From NCBI RefSeq assembly GCF_934668725.1, contig NZ_CAKUOF010000013.1, positions 55,327 to 119,326 on the forward strand: a stretch of DNA of 64,000 nucleotides, in the 5' to 3' direction. Origin of the DNA: an uncultured Dysgonomonas sp. GTDB taxonomy: Bacteria > Bacteroidota > Bacteroidia > Bacteroidales > Dysgonomonadaceae. Shown in pieces: positions 18,642 to 27,622 of this stretch (within the stretch, counting starts at the first letter, position 1; every line of letters starts with the position of its first letter). Both the position numbers and the translations under genes were made by a program. The notes beneath the pieces are model-generated. The model saw only the letters and a list, made by a program, of their open reading frames with translations. It was not told the origin of the DNA and did no database searches.

Positions 18642-21122
18642 ATGAAGAAAGTTTCTATCTTTTTTTGCTTTGTGTTTTTGTATTGTCTTTCACCAGAGGT
18701 ACAGGCACAATCATGGATACGGATCAATCAGTTGGGATATTTGCCTAACAGTATTAAAGTGGCGGTTTTTATATCCAATGAAGATCAGACGACTTTAGAC
18801 TTTGAAGTGAAAGATGCTGTTAATAACACGGTTGTATTTACGAATAAAGGTGTATCTGCAAACGCCCAACGGTGGGGTATGAAACATGCAGCCCGTATGA
18901 ATTTCTCTAAAGTGACTAAGGATGGTGAATATTATATCGAATCGAATGGGGTAAAATCGCCTCCTTTCAAAATAAACACGAATGTATATGATGGCTCTGC
19001 CGATTTTCTGCTTAAGTATATGCGTCAGCAACGTTGCGGATATAATCCTTATCTGGATGCGGAATGTCATCAGAAGGATGGCTTTATTGTAGATCATCCC
19101 ACACGTACAGGCGAATATATCGATGTAAGAGGAGGATGGCACGATGCTTCGGATTACTTGCAATACCTGACAACCTCGGCTAATGCTACTTTTCAGATGA
19201 TGTTTGCATGGCAGCAAAATCCCGATAAAACAATATTTGCGGATGAGCATGACGCTTTGGGTAAAAAAGGTAAAAACGGCATTCCCGATATTCTGGATGA
19301 AATCCGATGGGGATTGGATTGGATGGTAAAAATGAATCCCGATTCAGCTGTCATGTTCAACCAGATAGCAGACGACAGAGACCATGCTTCGATGCGTTTA
19401 CCTACAGAGGATAAGGTCGATTACGGATGGGGGGCAGGCACAGGTCGTCCTGTTTACTTCATAACAGGTGAACGACAAGGGCTTGGTAAGCATATAAACC
19501 GTACAACAGGGGTATCGTCGAGTGCCGGTAAGTTTGCTTCGGCTTTTGCTCTCGGTGCGGATATTTTTAAGGATATTGATCCTGCTTTCTCAACATTGAT
19601 GAAAGACAAAGCCGGTGCAGCCTATAATTTTGCCGAAACTAAATTGGGCAATACTCAGACTGCCTGTTTGAAGTCTCCCTACTTTTACGAAGAAGATAAT
19701 TTTGCGGATGATGTAGAGTTGGCTGCGGCTGTTAAATATAACTTGTCTAAGGATGGATCGTGGCTTAAAAAAGCCGATTATTGGGGGCAACTGGAGGAAG
19801 TAACTCCGTGGATGGAGTTGGGTAGGGCACGCCATTATCAGTTTTATCCGTTTGTGAATTTAGGACATTGTTACCTCTCTCAATCAAATGATTATGCGGT
19901 AAGGGCTAAATACATCCGGTTTATGAAAAACGGATTGGAAGCTATTGCCAAAAGAGCTAAAGAGCAGAATGACCCGTTTATGAATGGTATACCTTTTATC
20001 TGGTGTTCCAATAATCTGGTTGCTGCGGCTATTACACAAGCACATTTGTATCAGGAGGCATCGGGAGATAATTCGTATGCTGAAATGGAAGCAGCTCTGA
20101 GAGATTGGTTATTGGGCTGTAATCCATGGGGAACATCTATGATTTGCGGTTTTCCGGAGAGTGGAGATTCACCAACGCGTCCGCATTCGGCATACGTTGA
20201 TATTATGAAAGATATTCCATACGGCGGATTGGTAGACGGACCCATATACAGGCACATATACGAATCGTTGCTTGGTATACATTTGGTTTATGAGGATGAA
20301 TATGCTCCGTTTCAATTCGGAGAGGCTGTGTATCACGATGATCCGGGAGACTATTCTTCGAATGAACCTACAATGGATGGTACTGCCAGTTTGAGCTATT
20401 ATTTATCGGCAATGCAAAAAGCAGGTCAGGATCAGGCAAAGATGGTTACAGATAGTCAGGGAGCTATTGTCCAAAAAGATATTGATAAGAAAGTTATCAG
20501 GCTGATCTTTTCTGCTGATGTTGCTTTTGAAGGAGCTCCTTTTATACTGAAAACATTGGACAAACATAATATTAAAGGTTCGTTCTTTCTAACCGGTAAT
20601 TGTCTTAGAACAAAAGAGCATGAGAGTATTATAAAGCAATTGATTAAAAAGGGACATTATGTCGGGGCGCATTCCGATAAGCATATTTTGTATGCTTCGT
20701 GGGACGATCGCCAACATACATTGGTTTCCTCTGATAGCTTGATACAGGATCTTCGGCGGAATATGTATGAACTAGCCAGGGTGGGGGTAGATACAAGCAA
20801 GGTAAATTATTATCTTCCTCCCTCGGAGTGGTACAATACGGAAAATGTAAAGTTAATTGAATTGGAAGGGCAACAGGTGATCAATTTTACACCCGGTATA
20901 AGAACTGCTGCCGATTATACTACACCTGATATGAAAAACTATAAGTCGTCGCAGGAGTTGATAGATTTGTTGTATGCTTTTGAGAAAGAACATGGTTTGA
21001 ATGGGGCTATAATTCTAATTCATCCGGGTACTCATAAAGACCGAAAAGATAAGTTATACCTGCATTTGGATGAAATAGTTAGAAACCTGAAAAGTAAAGG
21101 ATATTCATTCGGCCGTTTCTGA
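18642..21122 (+). CDS. GH9-family glycoside hydrolase fused to NodB-like deacetylase domain
   Basis: 826-residue secreted protein. A signal peptide is followed by an N-terminal Ig-like CelD domain (about 24-110) and a GH9 (alpha/alpha)6 barrel (about 120-585), with the base region RGGWHDASDYLQY and the acid region YSSNEPTMDGTASLSYY. Residues about 610-826 resemble a polysaccharide deacetylase. The metal-ligand motif HSDKH is present, but the usual TFDDG is IFSADVAF, keeping one Asp and replacing the other by Ala. GH9 normally cleaves beta-1,4-glucans; fusion to NodB and the location suggest an amino-sugar polymer instead. It is the last gene of the muramic-acid block and faces a convergent small gene. 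Confidence 0.82.
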   Translation: MKKVSIFFCFVFLYCLSPEVQAQSWIRINQLGYLPNSIKVAVFISNEDQTTLDFEVKDAVNNTVVFTNKGVSANAQRWGMKHAARMNFSKVTKDGEYYIESNGVKSPPFKINTNVYDGSADFLLKYMRQQRCGYNPYLDAECHQKDGFIVDHPTRTGEYIDVRGGWHDASDYLQYLTTSANATFQMMFAWQQNPDKTIFADEHDALGKKGKNGIPDILDEIRWGLDWMVKMNPDSAVMFNQIADDRDHASMRLPTEDKVDYGWGAGTGRPVYFITGERQGLGKHINRTTGVSSSAGKFASAFALGADIFKDIDPAFSTLMKDKAGAAYNFAETKLGNTQTACLKSPYFYEEDNFADDVELAAAVKYNLSKDGSWLKKADYWGQLEEVTPWMELGRARHYQFYPFVNLGHCYLSQSNDYAVRAKYIRFMKNGLEAIAKRAKEQNDPFMNGIPFIWCSNNLVAAAITQAHLYQEASGDNSYAEMEAALRDWLLGCNPWGTSMICGFPESGDSPTRPHSAYVDIMKDIPYGGLVDGPIYRHIYESLLGIHLVYEDEYAPFQFGEAVYHDDPGDYSSNEPTMDGTASLSYYLSAMQKAGQDQAKMVTDSQGAIVQKDIDKKVIRLIFSADVAFEGAPFILKTLDKHNIKGSFFLTGNCLRTKEHESIIKQLIKKGHYVGAHSDKHILYASWDDRQHTLVSSDSLIQDLRRNMYELARVGVDTSKVNYYLPPSEWYNTENVKLIELEGQQVINFTPGIRTAADYTTPDMKNYKSSQELIDLLYAFEKEHGLNGAIILIHPGTHKDRKDKLYLHLDEIVRNLKSKGYSFGRF

Positions 21123-21131
21123 AAACGAATG

Positions 21132-21326
21132 TTATCGGTAGTATATAATGAAAATAAGAATCATATATATCATGGCCAATGATACTGCTGCCAGTGATAT
21201 ATATGACAATATCTTTCCTGCTTTTATATAACCTAATTTGCTGAGGATAAATCCTAGCCCGAGAGCAATCAGGTTAATTATAAAAGTCCACTTCAATAGA
21301 ATCTGGATAGATATGAATAATAGCAT
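21132..21326 (-). CDS. Small two-helix membrane protein, unknown function
   Basis: From the ATG at 21326 it encodes about 64 residues: an N-terminal hydrophobic helix, a short GFILSKLGYIKAGK loop and a second helix ending IFIIYYR. An upstream in-frame TTG at 21332 is possible but less likely. I do not recognise the family. Its hydrophobic profile and position, ending 10 bp from the convergent GH9 gene, support it as a real gene, but no motif confirms this. Confidence 0.45.
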   Translation of the reverse strand: MLLFISIQILLKWTFIINLIALGLGFILSKLGYIKAGKILSYISLAAVSLAMIYMILIFIIYYR

Positions 21327-21389
21327 CTTCAAAAGTAATAAAACAAATTAGAAATAAAAGCTTATAGGTTTGTAAATCTATATTTACAG

Positions 21390-21417
21390 GTAAAGCCCCT
21401 GATAAAAGGGGCTTTAC
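21390..21417. terminator. Strong symmetric hairpin downstream of outer-membrane protein gene
   Basis: GTAAAGCCCCT (21390-21400) pairs perfectly with AGGGGCTTTAC (21407-21417) around a 6-nt loop. It lies about 100 bp past the stop of the minus-strand gene ending at 21518. No long T-tract follows on the minus strand; TTTAAG follows on the plus strand. Confidence 0.65.
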
Positions 21418-21517
21418 TTTAAGTTATTTTCTGTGTACAATTTCTCTTAAGAGTTGTGTTATTATATTCTTTTTACCTACACACTTGTTATTATAACTTT
21501 TCTAAGGGTTCATTGAA

Positions 21518-22090
21518 TTAGAATTCTTTGATCTCCTTAAGCAGTTTTTTGGAAGGTAAATAAACTTGGAATCCAACTCCGAAAGAAAGCGACTGACTAT
21601 ATGCACTTGAACCAAAACCAACTATACCGCCGTATTTTAATGTAGCTTCAAGGCCTATGCTTGGAGTGATGAAATAAGAAATACCGGGACCAACACCAAA
21701 ACCAAGGCCATTGGTAGTTGTTCTGTTCACTCTGTTATCTGTACCTTCAAATCCGGCATTAGCTTCTAAGAAGAATTTAGTTTGTCTGAAAGCCGGCACT
21801 TTTTCTGCACTGACAAAGTAACGAGCAAGAGGGCCTATTCCATAGCTATAAGAGTTTCCATCTTGTCCATTTACGTGATTAAGACCAAATTTACCATACG
21901 CACCGACAGCTAAGCCATCCTTAATAAACCAGGCAGCTGTAGGCGTCACTTGGAATGTTGTTTGGCGATCAAACTCCAGATTTAAATTGGTTAAACTACC
22001 TCCGATCATCACATTGCCTTCGTTTATCTGAGCGTTTGCGATACTTGCTCCTCCGATTAGGAGTGCGGCAAATAAAATTAATTTTTTCAT
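21518..22090 (-). CDS. Outer-membrane beta-barrel protein (porin/OmpW-like fold)
   Basis: 190 residues from the ATG at 22090, chosen because it starts a signal peptide (MKKLILFAALLIGGASIANA); the 21 codons upstream look non-coding. The mature part alternates aromatic and polar residues in eight or so strands (VMIGGSLTNLNLEF, LAVGAYGKFGLNH, KFFLEANAGFEG, GLGFGVGPGISYFI, LEATLKYGGIVGFG) and ends in a strand before a short basic tail. This is the DUF6089/outer-membrane beta-barrel type common in Bacteroidetes. Function is unknown. It appears monocistronic. Confidence 0.75.
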   Translation of the reverse strand: MKKLILFAALLIGGASIANAQINEGNVMIGGSLTNLNLEFDRQTTFQVTPTAAWFIKDGLAVGAYGKFGLNHVNGQDGNSYSYGIGPLARYFVSAEKVPAFRQTKFFLEANAGFEGTDNRVNRTTTNGLGFGVGPGISYFITPSIGLEATLKYGGIVGFGSSAYSQSLSFGVGFQVYLPSKKLLKEIKEF

Positions 22091-22488
22091 AATTAAATAA
22101 TTTAAATAAATGCTACATATATTAACAGTATATATAACAACGATCTTGGGCATTTGTTGACAATTTAAAAGGAAATTGCCATTATTCGTTGACTAATTAT
22201 TGATTTCGAATGATATTGAAGGTCTGTAATGTGTTGTTTTATAGATAGGTGTGTTTTCGTTTGCAACAACTGGAAAATAGTTTTTTTATTTTGGGTTTTC
22301 GATTAAAATGATACTTCTTAATGTTATCTTCTTGTTTTATAAAAGATGGAAACTTTAAAGTAAAGAGATACTCTCTGCCAAGAGTATCTCTTTACTTATT
22401 ATGTAATTAAGACTGTAATAGCTTATTCAACTTTTTGTAAATAGAAAATACTATTACTTTGATGTATAAGACATAAGAGGCTAAAGAA
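22091..22488. other. 398-bp AT-rich intergenic region
   Basis: Holds the upstream region of the minus-strand barrel gene and the 17-bp hairpin that ends the YecH gene. I see no convincing open reading frame or RNA gene. Confidence 0.5.
22358..22397 (-). terminator. Terminator hairpin after yecH-like gene
   Basis: A perfect 17-bp stem, AAGTAAAGAGATACTCT (22358-22374) with AGAGTATCTCTTTACTT (22381-22397), and a 6-nt loop, about 90 bp beyond the minus-strand stop at 22489. The following T-run is short. Confidence 0.7.
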
Positions 22489-22722
22489 TTAATGATTACA
22501 AACTTTAGTTATATCTACAGTAAATCCACTATCGGAAGGCATAAATTTTCCCTTGTTTTTCAAGAATATAATTAGTTCGTCTATACTCATGTTTTCTGCA
22601 GAACATGCATAAAAGGTTTGATTTTCACCAAATCTTTCTTTTATAGCTTCAATTAATGAAGCCTCTGTATAGTTATTTCCTTCCATCATGTGTAGGACTT
22701 CGTGTGCATGAATTTGTTCCAT
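22489..22722 (-). CDS. yecH: YecH family putative metal-binding protein (DUF2492)
   Basis: 77-residue soluble protein that closely follows the E. coli YecH pattern: IHAHEVLHMM at the N-terminus, SLIEAIKERFGENQTFYACSAENMS in the middle and GKFMPSDSGFTVDITKVCNH at the end. The conserved His and Cys residues (HAHE, YACS, CNH) suggest metal binding, hence the TIGR family name; the biological role is not established. A -7-like element lies 25 bp upstream. It sits next to the pfl genes, hinting at an anaerobic context. Confidence 0.85.
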   Translation of the reverse strand: MEQIHAHEVLHMMEGNNYTEASLIEAIKERFGENQTFYACSAENMSIDELIIFLKNKGKFMPSDSGFTVDITKVCNH

Positions 22723-22746
22723 CTATATTTATTTTATTGTTGGATA

Positions 22747-22754
22747 CAAATATA
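22747..22754 (-). promoter_or_regulatory. Bacteroidetes -7 element of yecH-like gene
   Basis: The minus strand reads TATATTTG, matching TAnnTTTG, 25 bp before the ATG at 22722. No good -33 TTTG is seen. Confidence 0.45.
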
Positions 22755-22856
22755 CAGATCTTGTTTATTCATTTTATGTAACATATGATACATAAAACAT
22801 ATAAATACAAGAAAATGGAGATTGTTGAAGGCGATTATGTATAAAGTTTATCATAT

Positions 22857-22885
22857 AAAAAAGAAGCTCGTAGCTTACGGGCTTC
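22857..22885 (-). terminator. Rho-independent terminator of the 47-residue gene
   Basis: On the minus strand GAAGCCCGTA and TACGAGCTTC form a stem (22863-22885) with one wobble pair, followed by TTTTTT (22857-22862). It begins one base after the stop codon of the small gene at 22886, which supports that gene being real. Confidence 0.75.
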
Positions 22886-23029
22886 TTATACATTTTCATA
22901 TTTAGCGATTACGGCTGATATACGTTCATATAGATCGTCAAAATTATATGTGTAGTCATCAGAATCCATAACGTGCTTTACATACCTTAAGGTATCCAGT
23001 AACTCCATTTTTTCTTTGTCTATTGCCAT
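22886..23029 (-). CDS. Small acidic protein of 47 residues, unknown function
   Basis: An open reading frame from ATG 23029 to TAA 22886 encoding a 47-residue soluble protein beginning MAIDKEKMELLDTLRYV and ending ERISAVIAKYENV. It looks mainly helical and acidic in the centre (MDSDDYTYNFDDLY). I do not recognise a family. Support comes from the canonical terminator directly after the stop and from codon use like the neighbours. It lies between the YecH-type gene and pflA, all on the minus strand. Confidence 0.6.
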   Translation of the reverse strand: MAIDKEKMELLDTLRYVKHVMDSDDYTYNFDDLYERISAVIAKYENV

Positions 23030-23180
23030 CTAATTTATATTAGTTATTATGTATGTATATAACATTTCTGAGTTTTTAATTGTTTTATTAATAGATACTT
23101 AAAATATCTATGAGATAATAAACTTTTTTTATACTAAGTAATTATGAATATACAGAATTATATCTGGAATATCACTGCTT

Positions 23181-23897
23181 TTAAATGGGTAGTCCATAAG
23201 ACTTAAAGATAGATTCCGCTTCTTTTATTTGCTCCTGATTTGGAGGCTCTATATCTTTTAACTTGTATTGGATATTTAATTCCTCCCATTTATGAATCGC
23301 CATTTGATGAAATGGAAGAATGTCTACTCGTTCTACATTCTTAAACTGTGATGTATATTGTGCCCATTCAATTAAGTCTTGCTTATCATCAGTATATCCG
23401 GGTACAAGAACATATCGTAGCCATACACATTTATGTATAGAAGCCAGATACTCTAAAAATGTTAAAGTCGATTCGAGTGGTGCGCCGGTAAGAATTTTGT
23501 ATTTTTCAGGATTAATTTGTTTTAGATCAAGTAAGACCAGATCGGTATATTTAAGTACCTCTTTCACCTGATCGTTCAACAAAACACCTGATGTATCAAT
23601 TGCAGTATGGACATTGTGTTCTTTACAAATCTCGAACAGCTCTAATATAAATTGAGATTGTAGTAGTGGCTCTCCTCCCGAAACTGTAATACCCCCACGT
23701 ACAAACGCTTTTACTTTTTCAATCTCGTGAAAAGTTTCTTGTGGATTCAACTCATATTTGGCATTACCTAGTTTCCAAGTATCAGGATTGTGACAATACA
23801 GACAACGAAGCGGACAGCCTTGCATAAATAATACAAAACGTATTCCGGGACCGTCTTTTGTTCCAAAAGTTTCGAAAGAGTGAATGAGTCCTTTCAT
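23181..23897 (-). CDS. pflA: Pyruvate formate-lyase activating enzyme (radical SAM)
   Basis: Glycyl-radical activase that uses S-adenosylmethionine and a [4Fe-4S] cluster to install the glycyl radical on PflB. 238 residues. The cluster ligands CxxxCxxC are at Cys28, Cys32 and Cys35 (GCPLRCLYCHNPDTW); GGITVSGGEPLLQ is the SAM-binding GGE motif, and DLVLLDLKQI and WLRYVLVPGYTDD are typical of the family. It follows pflB by 69 bp with a hairpin between, so the pair is probably one transcript with attenuated activase expression. Confidence 0.95.
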   Translation of the reverse strand: MKGLIHSFETFGTKDGPGIRFVLFMQGCPLRCLYCHNPDTWKLGNAKYELNPQETFHEIEKVKAFVRGGITVSGGEPLLQSQFILELFEICKEHNVHTAIDTSGVLLNDQVKEVLKYTDLVLLDLKQINPEKYKILTGAPLESTLTFLEYLASIHKCVWLRYVLVPGYTDDKQDLIEWAQYTSQFKNVERVDILPFHQMAIHKWEELNIQYKLKDIEPPNQEQIKEAESIFKSYGLPI

Positions 23898-23911
23898 AAA
23901 AATGAAAATTA

Positions 23912-23940
23912 ACAGAGAATCGCGGTATACGATTCTCTGT
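23912..23940 (-). terminator. Hairpin between pflB and pflA
   Basis: ACAGAGAATCG (23912-23922) pairs perfectly with CGATTCTCTGT (23930-23940) around 7 nt. Lying between two cotranscribed genes, it probably attenuates or stabilises the message rather than fully terminating. Confidence 0.6.
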
Positions 23941-23966
23941 TTTTATAATAAAAAGCCTAATATGAG

Positions 23967-26198
23967 TTAGAAAGTTGTTGTTATAGTTCTGTTAATAACA
24001 TCCAACTGTTGTTCACGCGTAAGCTTTATAAAGTTTACGGCATAACCCGATACTCGTATTGTCAATTGAGGATAGGCTTCGGGGTGTTCCATGGCATCAA
24101 CCAGTAAATCTCTGTCAAATACATTTACATTCAGATGATGTCCCGATTGGAGGAAATAGCCATCAAGCAAGCCCGATAAGTTTGCAGCTTCTTCTTCTCT
24201 ATTTTTACCCAATGTATTTGGGGTTATGGCAAAAGTATATGAAATACCATCATTAGCATGCTCAAAAGGTAGTTTCGCTACAGAAGAAAGAGATGCAACT
24301 GCTCCTTTTGTATCACGTCCGTGCATGGGGTTGGCTCCCGGTGCAAACGGAGTTCCATCTCGACGTCCATCAGGCGTATTACCTGTTTTCTTACCATAAA
24401 CAACATTTGAGGTTATGGTTAGCACCGATTGTGTTGGGATTGCATCTTTATACATCTTGCGTTTACGAATTTTATTCATAAACTTCTCGACAATCTCTAC
24501 CGCAAACTTATCTGTATTGTCGTCATTATTTCCGAAAGGAATATAGTCTTTCTCTACTATATAGTCAACAGCATCTCCATCTTCATCCCTCACAATACGT
24601 ACTTTGCCATATTTAATAGCAGCAAACGAATCTGCTATAATAGACAGTCCAGATACTCCAAAAGCTTGAGTACGCACAATATCCACATCATGTAAAGCCA
24701 TTTCCAGAGCTTCATAAGAATATTTATCGTGCATATAGTGGATGATATTCAAAGCCTTTACATAAGTTTCGGCAACCCAGTCTAATGTACGGTCAAACTT
24801 CTCCCATACTTCGTCAAATTCCAAGTATTCGCCGGCTACTTTTTCCACCCAATGTTTGGGTAATACCTGAGCCTTTGTTTTTTCGTCTTTACCTCCATTT
24901 ATAGTATAAAGTAATGCTTTAGGAAGATTGGCGCGAGCTCCGAAGAATTGCATTTGATGACCGATACGCATAGGTGAAACACAGCAAGCAATACCATAAT
25001 CATCTCCTAACTGAGGACGCATTATATCATCATTTTCATATTGAAGAGACGATGTATCAATAGAAACTTTAGCACAATATTTTTTCCATCCGTCAGGCAG
25101 ACGATCACTCCAAAGAATAGTGAGGTTTGGTTCAGGGGCTGGTCCCAGATTATATAGTGTATGCAACATACGGAAGCTGTTTTTAGTTACCAGCGAACGT
25201 CCGTTATTAGTCATGCCACCTATCGATTCTGTTACCCAAACAGGATCTCCCGAAAATAACTCATCGTATTCGGGCGTACGTAAAAATCTCACAATACGTA
25301 ATTTCATGACAAAATGATCGATGAACTCCTGAGCATCGGCTTCGGTAATAAGTCCAGCTTGTAAATCACGTTCAATATAAATATCAAGAAATGAGGTTAC
25401 TCGTCCAAGACTCATAGCAGCACCATTTTGGTCTTTGATTGCTGCTAAGTAACCAAAATAAGTCCATTGAATAGCCTCCTGAGCTGTTTTAGCAGGTTGA
25501 GATATATCGAATCCATACGCTGCAGCCATTTTTTTCAAGGCTTTCAATGCTGATAATTGGGAACTTAATTCTTCGCGAAGACGAATCAAATCGTCGGTCA
25601 TAACAATAGGATCGCATTCCTTAAAACGTCTTTCTCTTTCCTGAATCAAGCGATCTACTCCGTATAGAGCTACACGACGGTAATCACCTATAATACGTCC
25701 ACGACCATATGCATCCGGTAGTCCGGTTAATAAACCGTTACTTCTGGCGCGACGAATACTGTCTGTGTATGCGGCAAACACGCCTTCGTTATGAGTTTTT
25801 CTGTATTTAGTATATATTTCTGTTGTAATAGGGTCTAATTTATAACCATATTCTTCCAGACTTTGTTGTACCATACGCAATCCCCCATTTGGAAATATAG
25901 CTCTTTTGAGAGGTTTATCAGTTTGTACTCCTACTATCTTTTCTAAATCTTTATCGATATATCCGGCCCCGTAAGCATCAATTTGAGACGGATATTTAGT
26001 TTCGGCATCATAAATACCTTTTTTTTTCTCTTCAATAAACATTTGGCTCAGTTTAGCCCAAAGTTTTTGAGTTGCTTCGGTTGGACTTTCCAGAAAAGAT
26101 TCATCGCCTGTGTACTCTGTATAATTTTTGAGGATAAAATCGTTTACATTGATCTCTTCCTTCCACTTATTTCCTTTAAAGTCTCTGTATGCTTCCAT
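23967..26198 (-). CDS. pflB: Formate acetyltransferase (pyruvate formate-lyase)
   Basis: Glycyl-radical enzyme converting pyruvate and CoA to acetyl-CoA and formate in anaerobic growth. 743 residues, close to the usual ~750. The adjacent catalytic cysteines are in GIACCVSPMRIG and the glycyl-radical site is RVSGYAVNF with Gly718. IDAYGAGYIDKDLEKIVG, GRGRIIGDYRRVALYG, ITSNVVYGKKTGNTPDGRR and FAPGANPMHGRD confirm the PflB subfamily over glycerol dehydratase-type members. It carries its own upstream region with a -7 element and an inverted repeat. Oxygen-sensitive; points to a fermentative anaerobe. Confidence 0.97.
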   Translation of the reverse strand: MEAYRDFKGNKWKEEINVNDFILKNYTEYTGDESFLESPTEATQKLWAKLSQMFIEEKKKGIYDAETKYPSQIDAYGAGYIDKDLEKIVGVQTDKPLKRAIFPNGGLRMVQQSLEEYGYKLDPITTEIYTKYRKTHNEGVFAAYTDSIRRARSNGLLTGLPDAYGRGRIIGDYRRVALYGVDRLIQERERRFKECDPIVMTDDLIRLREELSSQLSALKALKKMAAAYGFDISQPAKTAQEAIQWTYFGYLAAIKDQNGAAMSLGRVTSFLDIYIERDLQAGLITEADAQEFIDHFVMKLRIVRFLRTPEYDELFSGDPVWVTESIGGMTNNGRSLVTKNSFRMLHTLYNLGPAPEPNLTILWSDRLPDGWKKYCAKVSIDTSSLQYENDDIMRPQLGDDYGIACCVSPMRIGHQMQFFGARANLPKALLYTINGGKDEKTKAQVLPKHWVEKVAGEYLEFDEVWEKFDRTLDWVAETYVKALNIIHYMHDKYSYEALEMALHDVDIVRTQAFGVSGLSIIADSFAAIKYGKVRIVRDEDGDAVDYIVEKDYIPFGNNDDNTDKFAVEIVEKFMNKIRKRKMYKDAIPTQSVLTITSNVVYGKKTGNTPDGRRDGTPFAPGANPMHGRDTKGAVASLSSVAKLPFEHANDGISYTFAITPNTLGKNREEEAANLSGLLDGYFLQSGHHLNVNVFDRDLLVDAMEHPEAYPQLTIRVSGYAVNFIKLTREQQLDVINRTITTTF

Positions 26199-26292
26199 CG
26201 TTGTCTCGAATTAATATAATTGGGGATTTCTAATACGTTTTTTTCAGGCTTTATTATCCTATGAGTATAGAAAATAGCATAAAAACGCATTA

Positions 26293-26356
26293 CAAAAGTA
26301 ATAACTTTTATAAAACTTATTCATATACTCATGTTTCTTCGCTAAAAACATGAGTA
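26293..26356 (-). promoter_or_regulatory. pflB promoter with 31-bp inverted repeat
   Basis: On the minus strand TACTTTTG (26293-26300) matches the -7 consensus, about 95 bp before the pflB start. Upstream, TACTCATGTTT-N9-AAACATGAGTA (26326-26356) is a perfect 11-bp inverted repeat centred about 55 bp before the inferred transcription start. A third ATGAGTA copy is at 26261-26267. The spacing fits an activator or redox-regulator site; an RNA terminator for the upstream exporter operon is the alternative. Confidence 0.5.
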
Positions 26357-26428
26357 CTTTTTGTAAAGATTTAATTAATTATTTTCTGTTGACAACAGTC
26401 TATACTATGATAGACATACTATGAATAG

Positions 26429-27622
26429 TTATTTTATAGCTTTCTTGATATTGTATTGGTATGCCAGACATGCTAATACGAAGTATACAGCACATTGTAT
26501 CCATAAAGTAATATATTCCGGCTGTATATCGGCCATAGATGCTCCCATGCTGTTAACTTTCACGAATGCCAGTGTACCCGGAGCTGCAGGTATGATATAA
26601 TGAGTTGCCTGCCAATACCAAGGCATTAATTCAAGAGGGTAGGAGATCCCGGATAAAAATACCAGACCTACCGAAAAGAATGCAATCATGAGAATAGGTG
26701 CTTCTGAATCAGTAAAGAATACGGACCCTGCTAATCCTAAAAAACAGGTAGCTAACAAATATGGAATAAGTACCATAATTATTTCATAATAGTGCCCTAT
26801 ATTGGGTAATTGAAATATGAGTGGTATCAATCCGATTAAGAATAGACCGAATATCGAATATAGCATGCAGTAAACAAATGTCTTGCTGATTATAATACGC
26901 GATACTCGTCCCAAGGTCGTTCCTTGTTCAGCAAAGTGCCGAATTGATCCCGATTCGCGCTCTTTTCCGCTAATCATAGATATTACCATCATTAAAGTCT
27001 GAAATATAATTATCATTATAACAGCGGGTATCAAGTAAGTACCATACCCTTCGGTATAGTTGTAAAGAGGGGTTCCTCGTACCGAAATAGGGGTGGCTTG
27101 TGCTATTTGCTGTACATCTTTTGCTGGTAAGAAAACTACCATATCAGTCCGATATCTGTTATCTAATTCAAGCATAGCCCCGGATGAGGCTTCTTGTATA
27201 GATGAATAGTAAAGAAATGCTTGTGTTATGGCATAAGTTATAAATATCGATTCTTCGCCACGATTCACTCTTGTGTCGAAATCTTTAGGAATGTATATAA
27301 TACCTGCAACTTTATTCTTTTTCATGAGCTCTTTAGCTGCAATAAAATCGACTGCTGTGCCATAAACTTCTACTTGTGGTGCTGCATCTATCAATCGGGT
27401 ATATTCACGGCTTAATTTGCTGTTTGATTTGTCAACTACAACAACCGGAGCATTTCTAATAACATTAGGCTGATACATGTAATTGTAAAGGAGACCATAA
27501 ATGAAAATACCTCCGATCAATACAAGCAGAATAGAGTAGCTTGATGCAATTGTTTTGAATTCCTGAATTATCAATTCAACAATATCTTTTAAACTGCTTT
27601 TCATCTTATTCAATATCTTCAT
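26429..27622 (-). CDS. ABC-2 type exporter permease (YhhJ/YbhR-like), second copy
   Basis: 397-residue inner-membrane permease. One N-terminal helix (YSILLVLIGGIFIYGLLY) is followed by a large extracytoplasmic domain (about 55-180, NAPVVVVDKSNSKLSREYTRLI) and five C-terminal helices, including the ABC-2 motif SGKERESGSIRHFAEQGTTL and LSGISYPLELMPWYWQATHYI. It overlaps the preceding permease gene by 17 bp, implying coupled translation and a heterodimer. No ATPase gene is present in this cluster. Confidence 0.85.
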   Translation of the reverse strand: MKILNKMKSSLKDIVELIIQEFKTIASSYSILLVLIGGIFIYGLLYNYMYQPNVIRNAPVVVVDKSNSKLSREYTRLIDAAPQVEVYGTAVDFIAAKELMKKNKVAGIIYIPKDFDTRVNRGEESIFITYAITQAFLYYSSIQEASSGAMLELDNRYRTDMVVFLPAKDVQQIAQATPISVRGTPLYNYTEGYGTYLIPAVIMIIIFQTLMMVISMISGKERESGSIRHFAEQGTTLGRVSRIIISKTFVYCMLYSIFGLFLIGLIPLIFQLPNIGHYYEIIMVLIPYLLATCFLGLAGSVFFTDSEAPILMIAFFSVGLVFLSGISYPLELMPWYWQATHYIIPAAPGTLAFVKVNSMGASMADIQPEYITLWIQCAVYFVLACLAYQYNIKKAIK

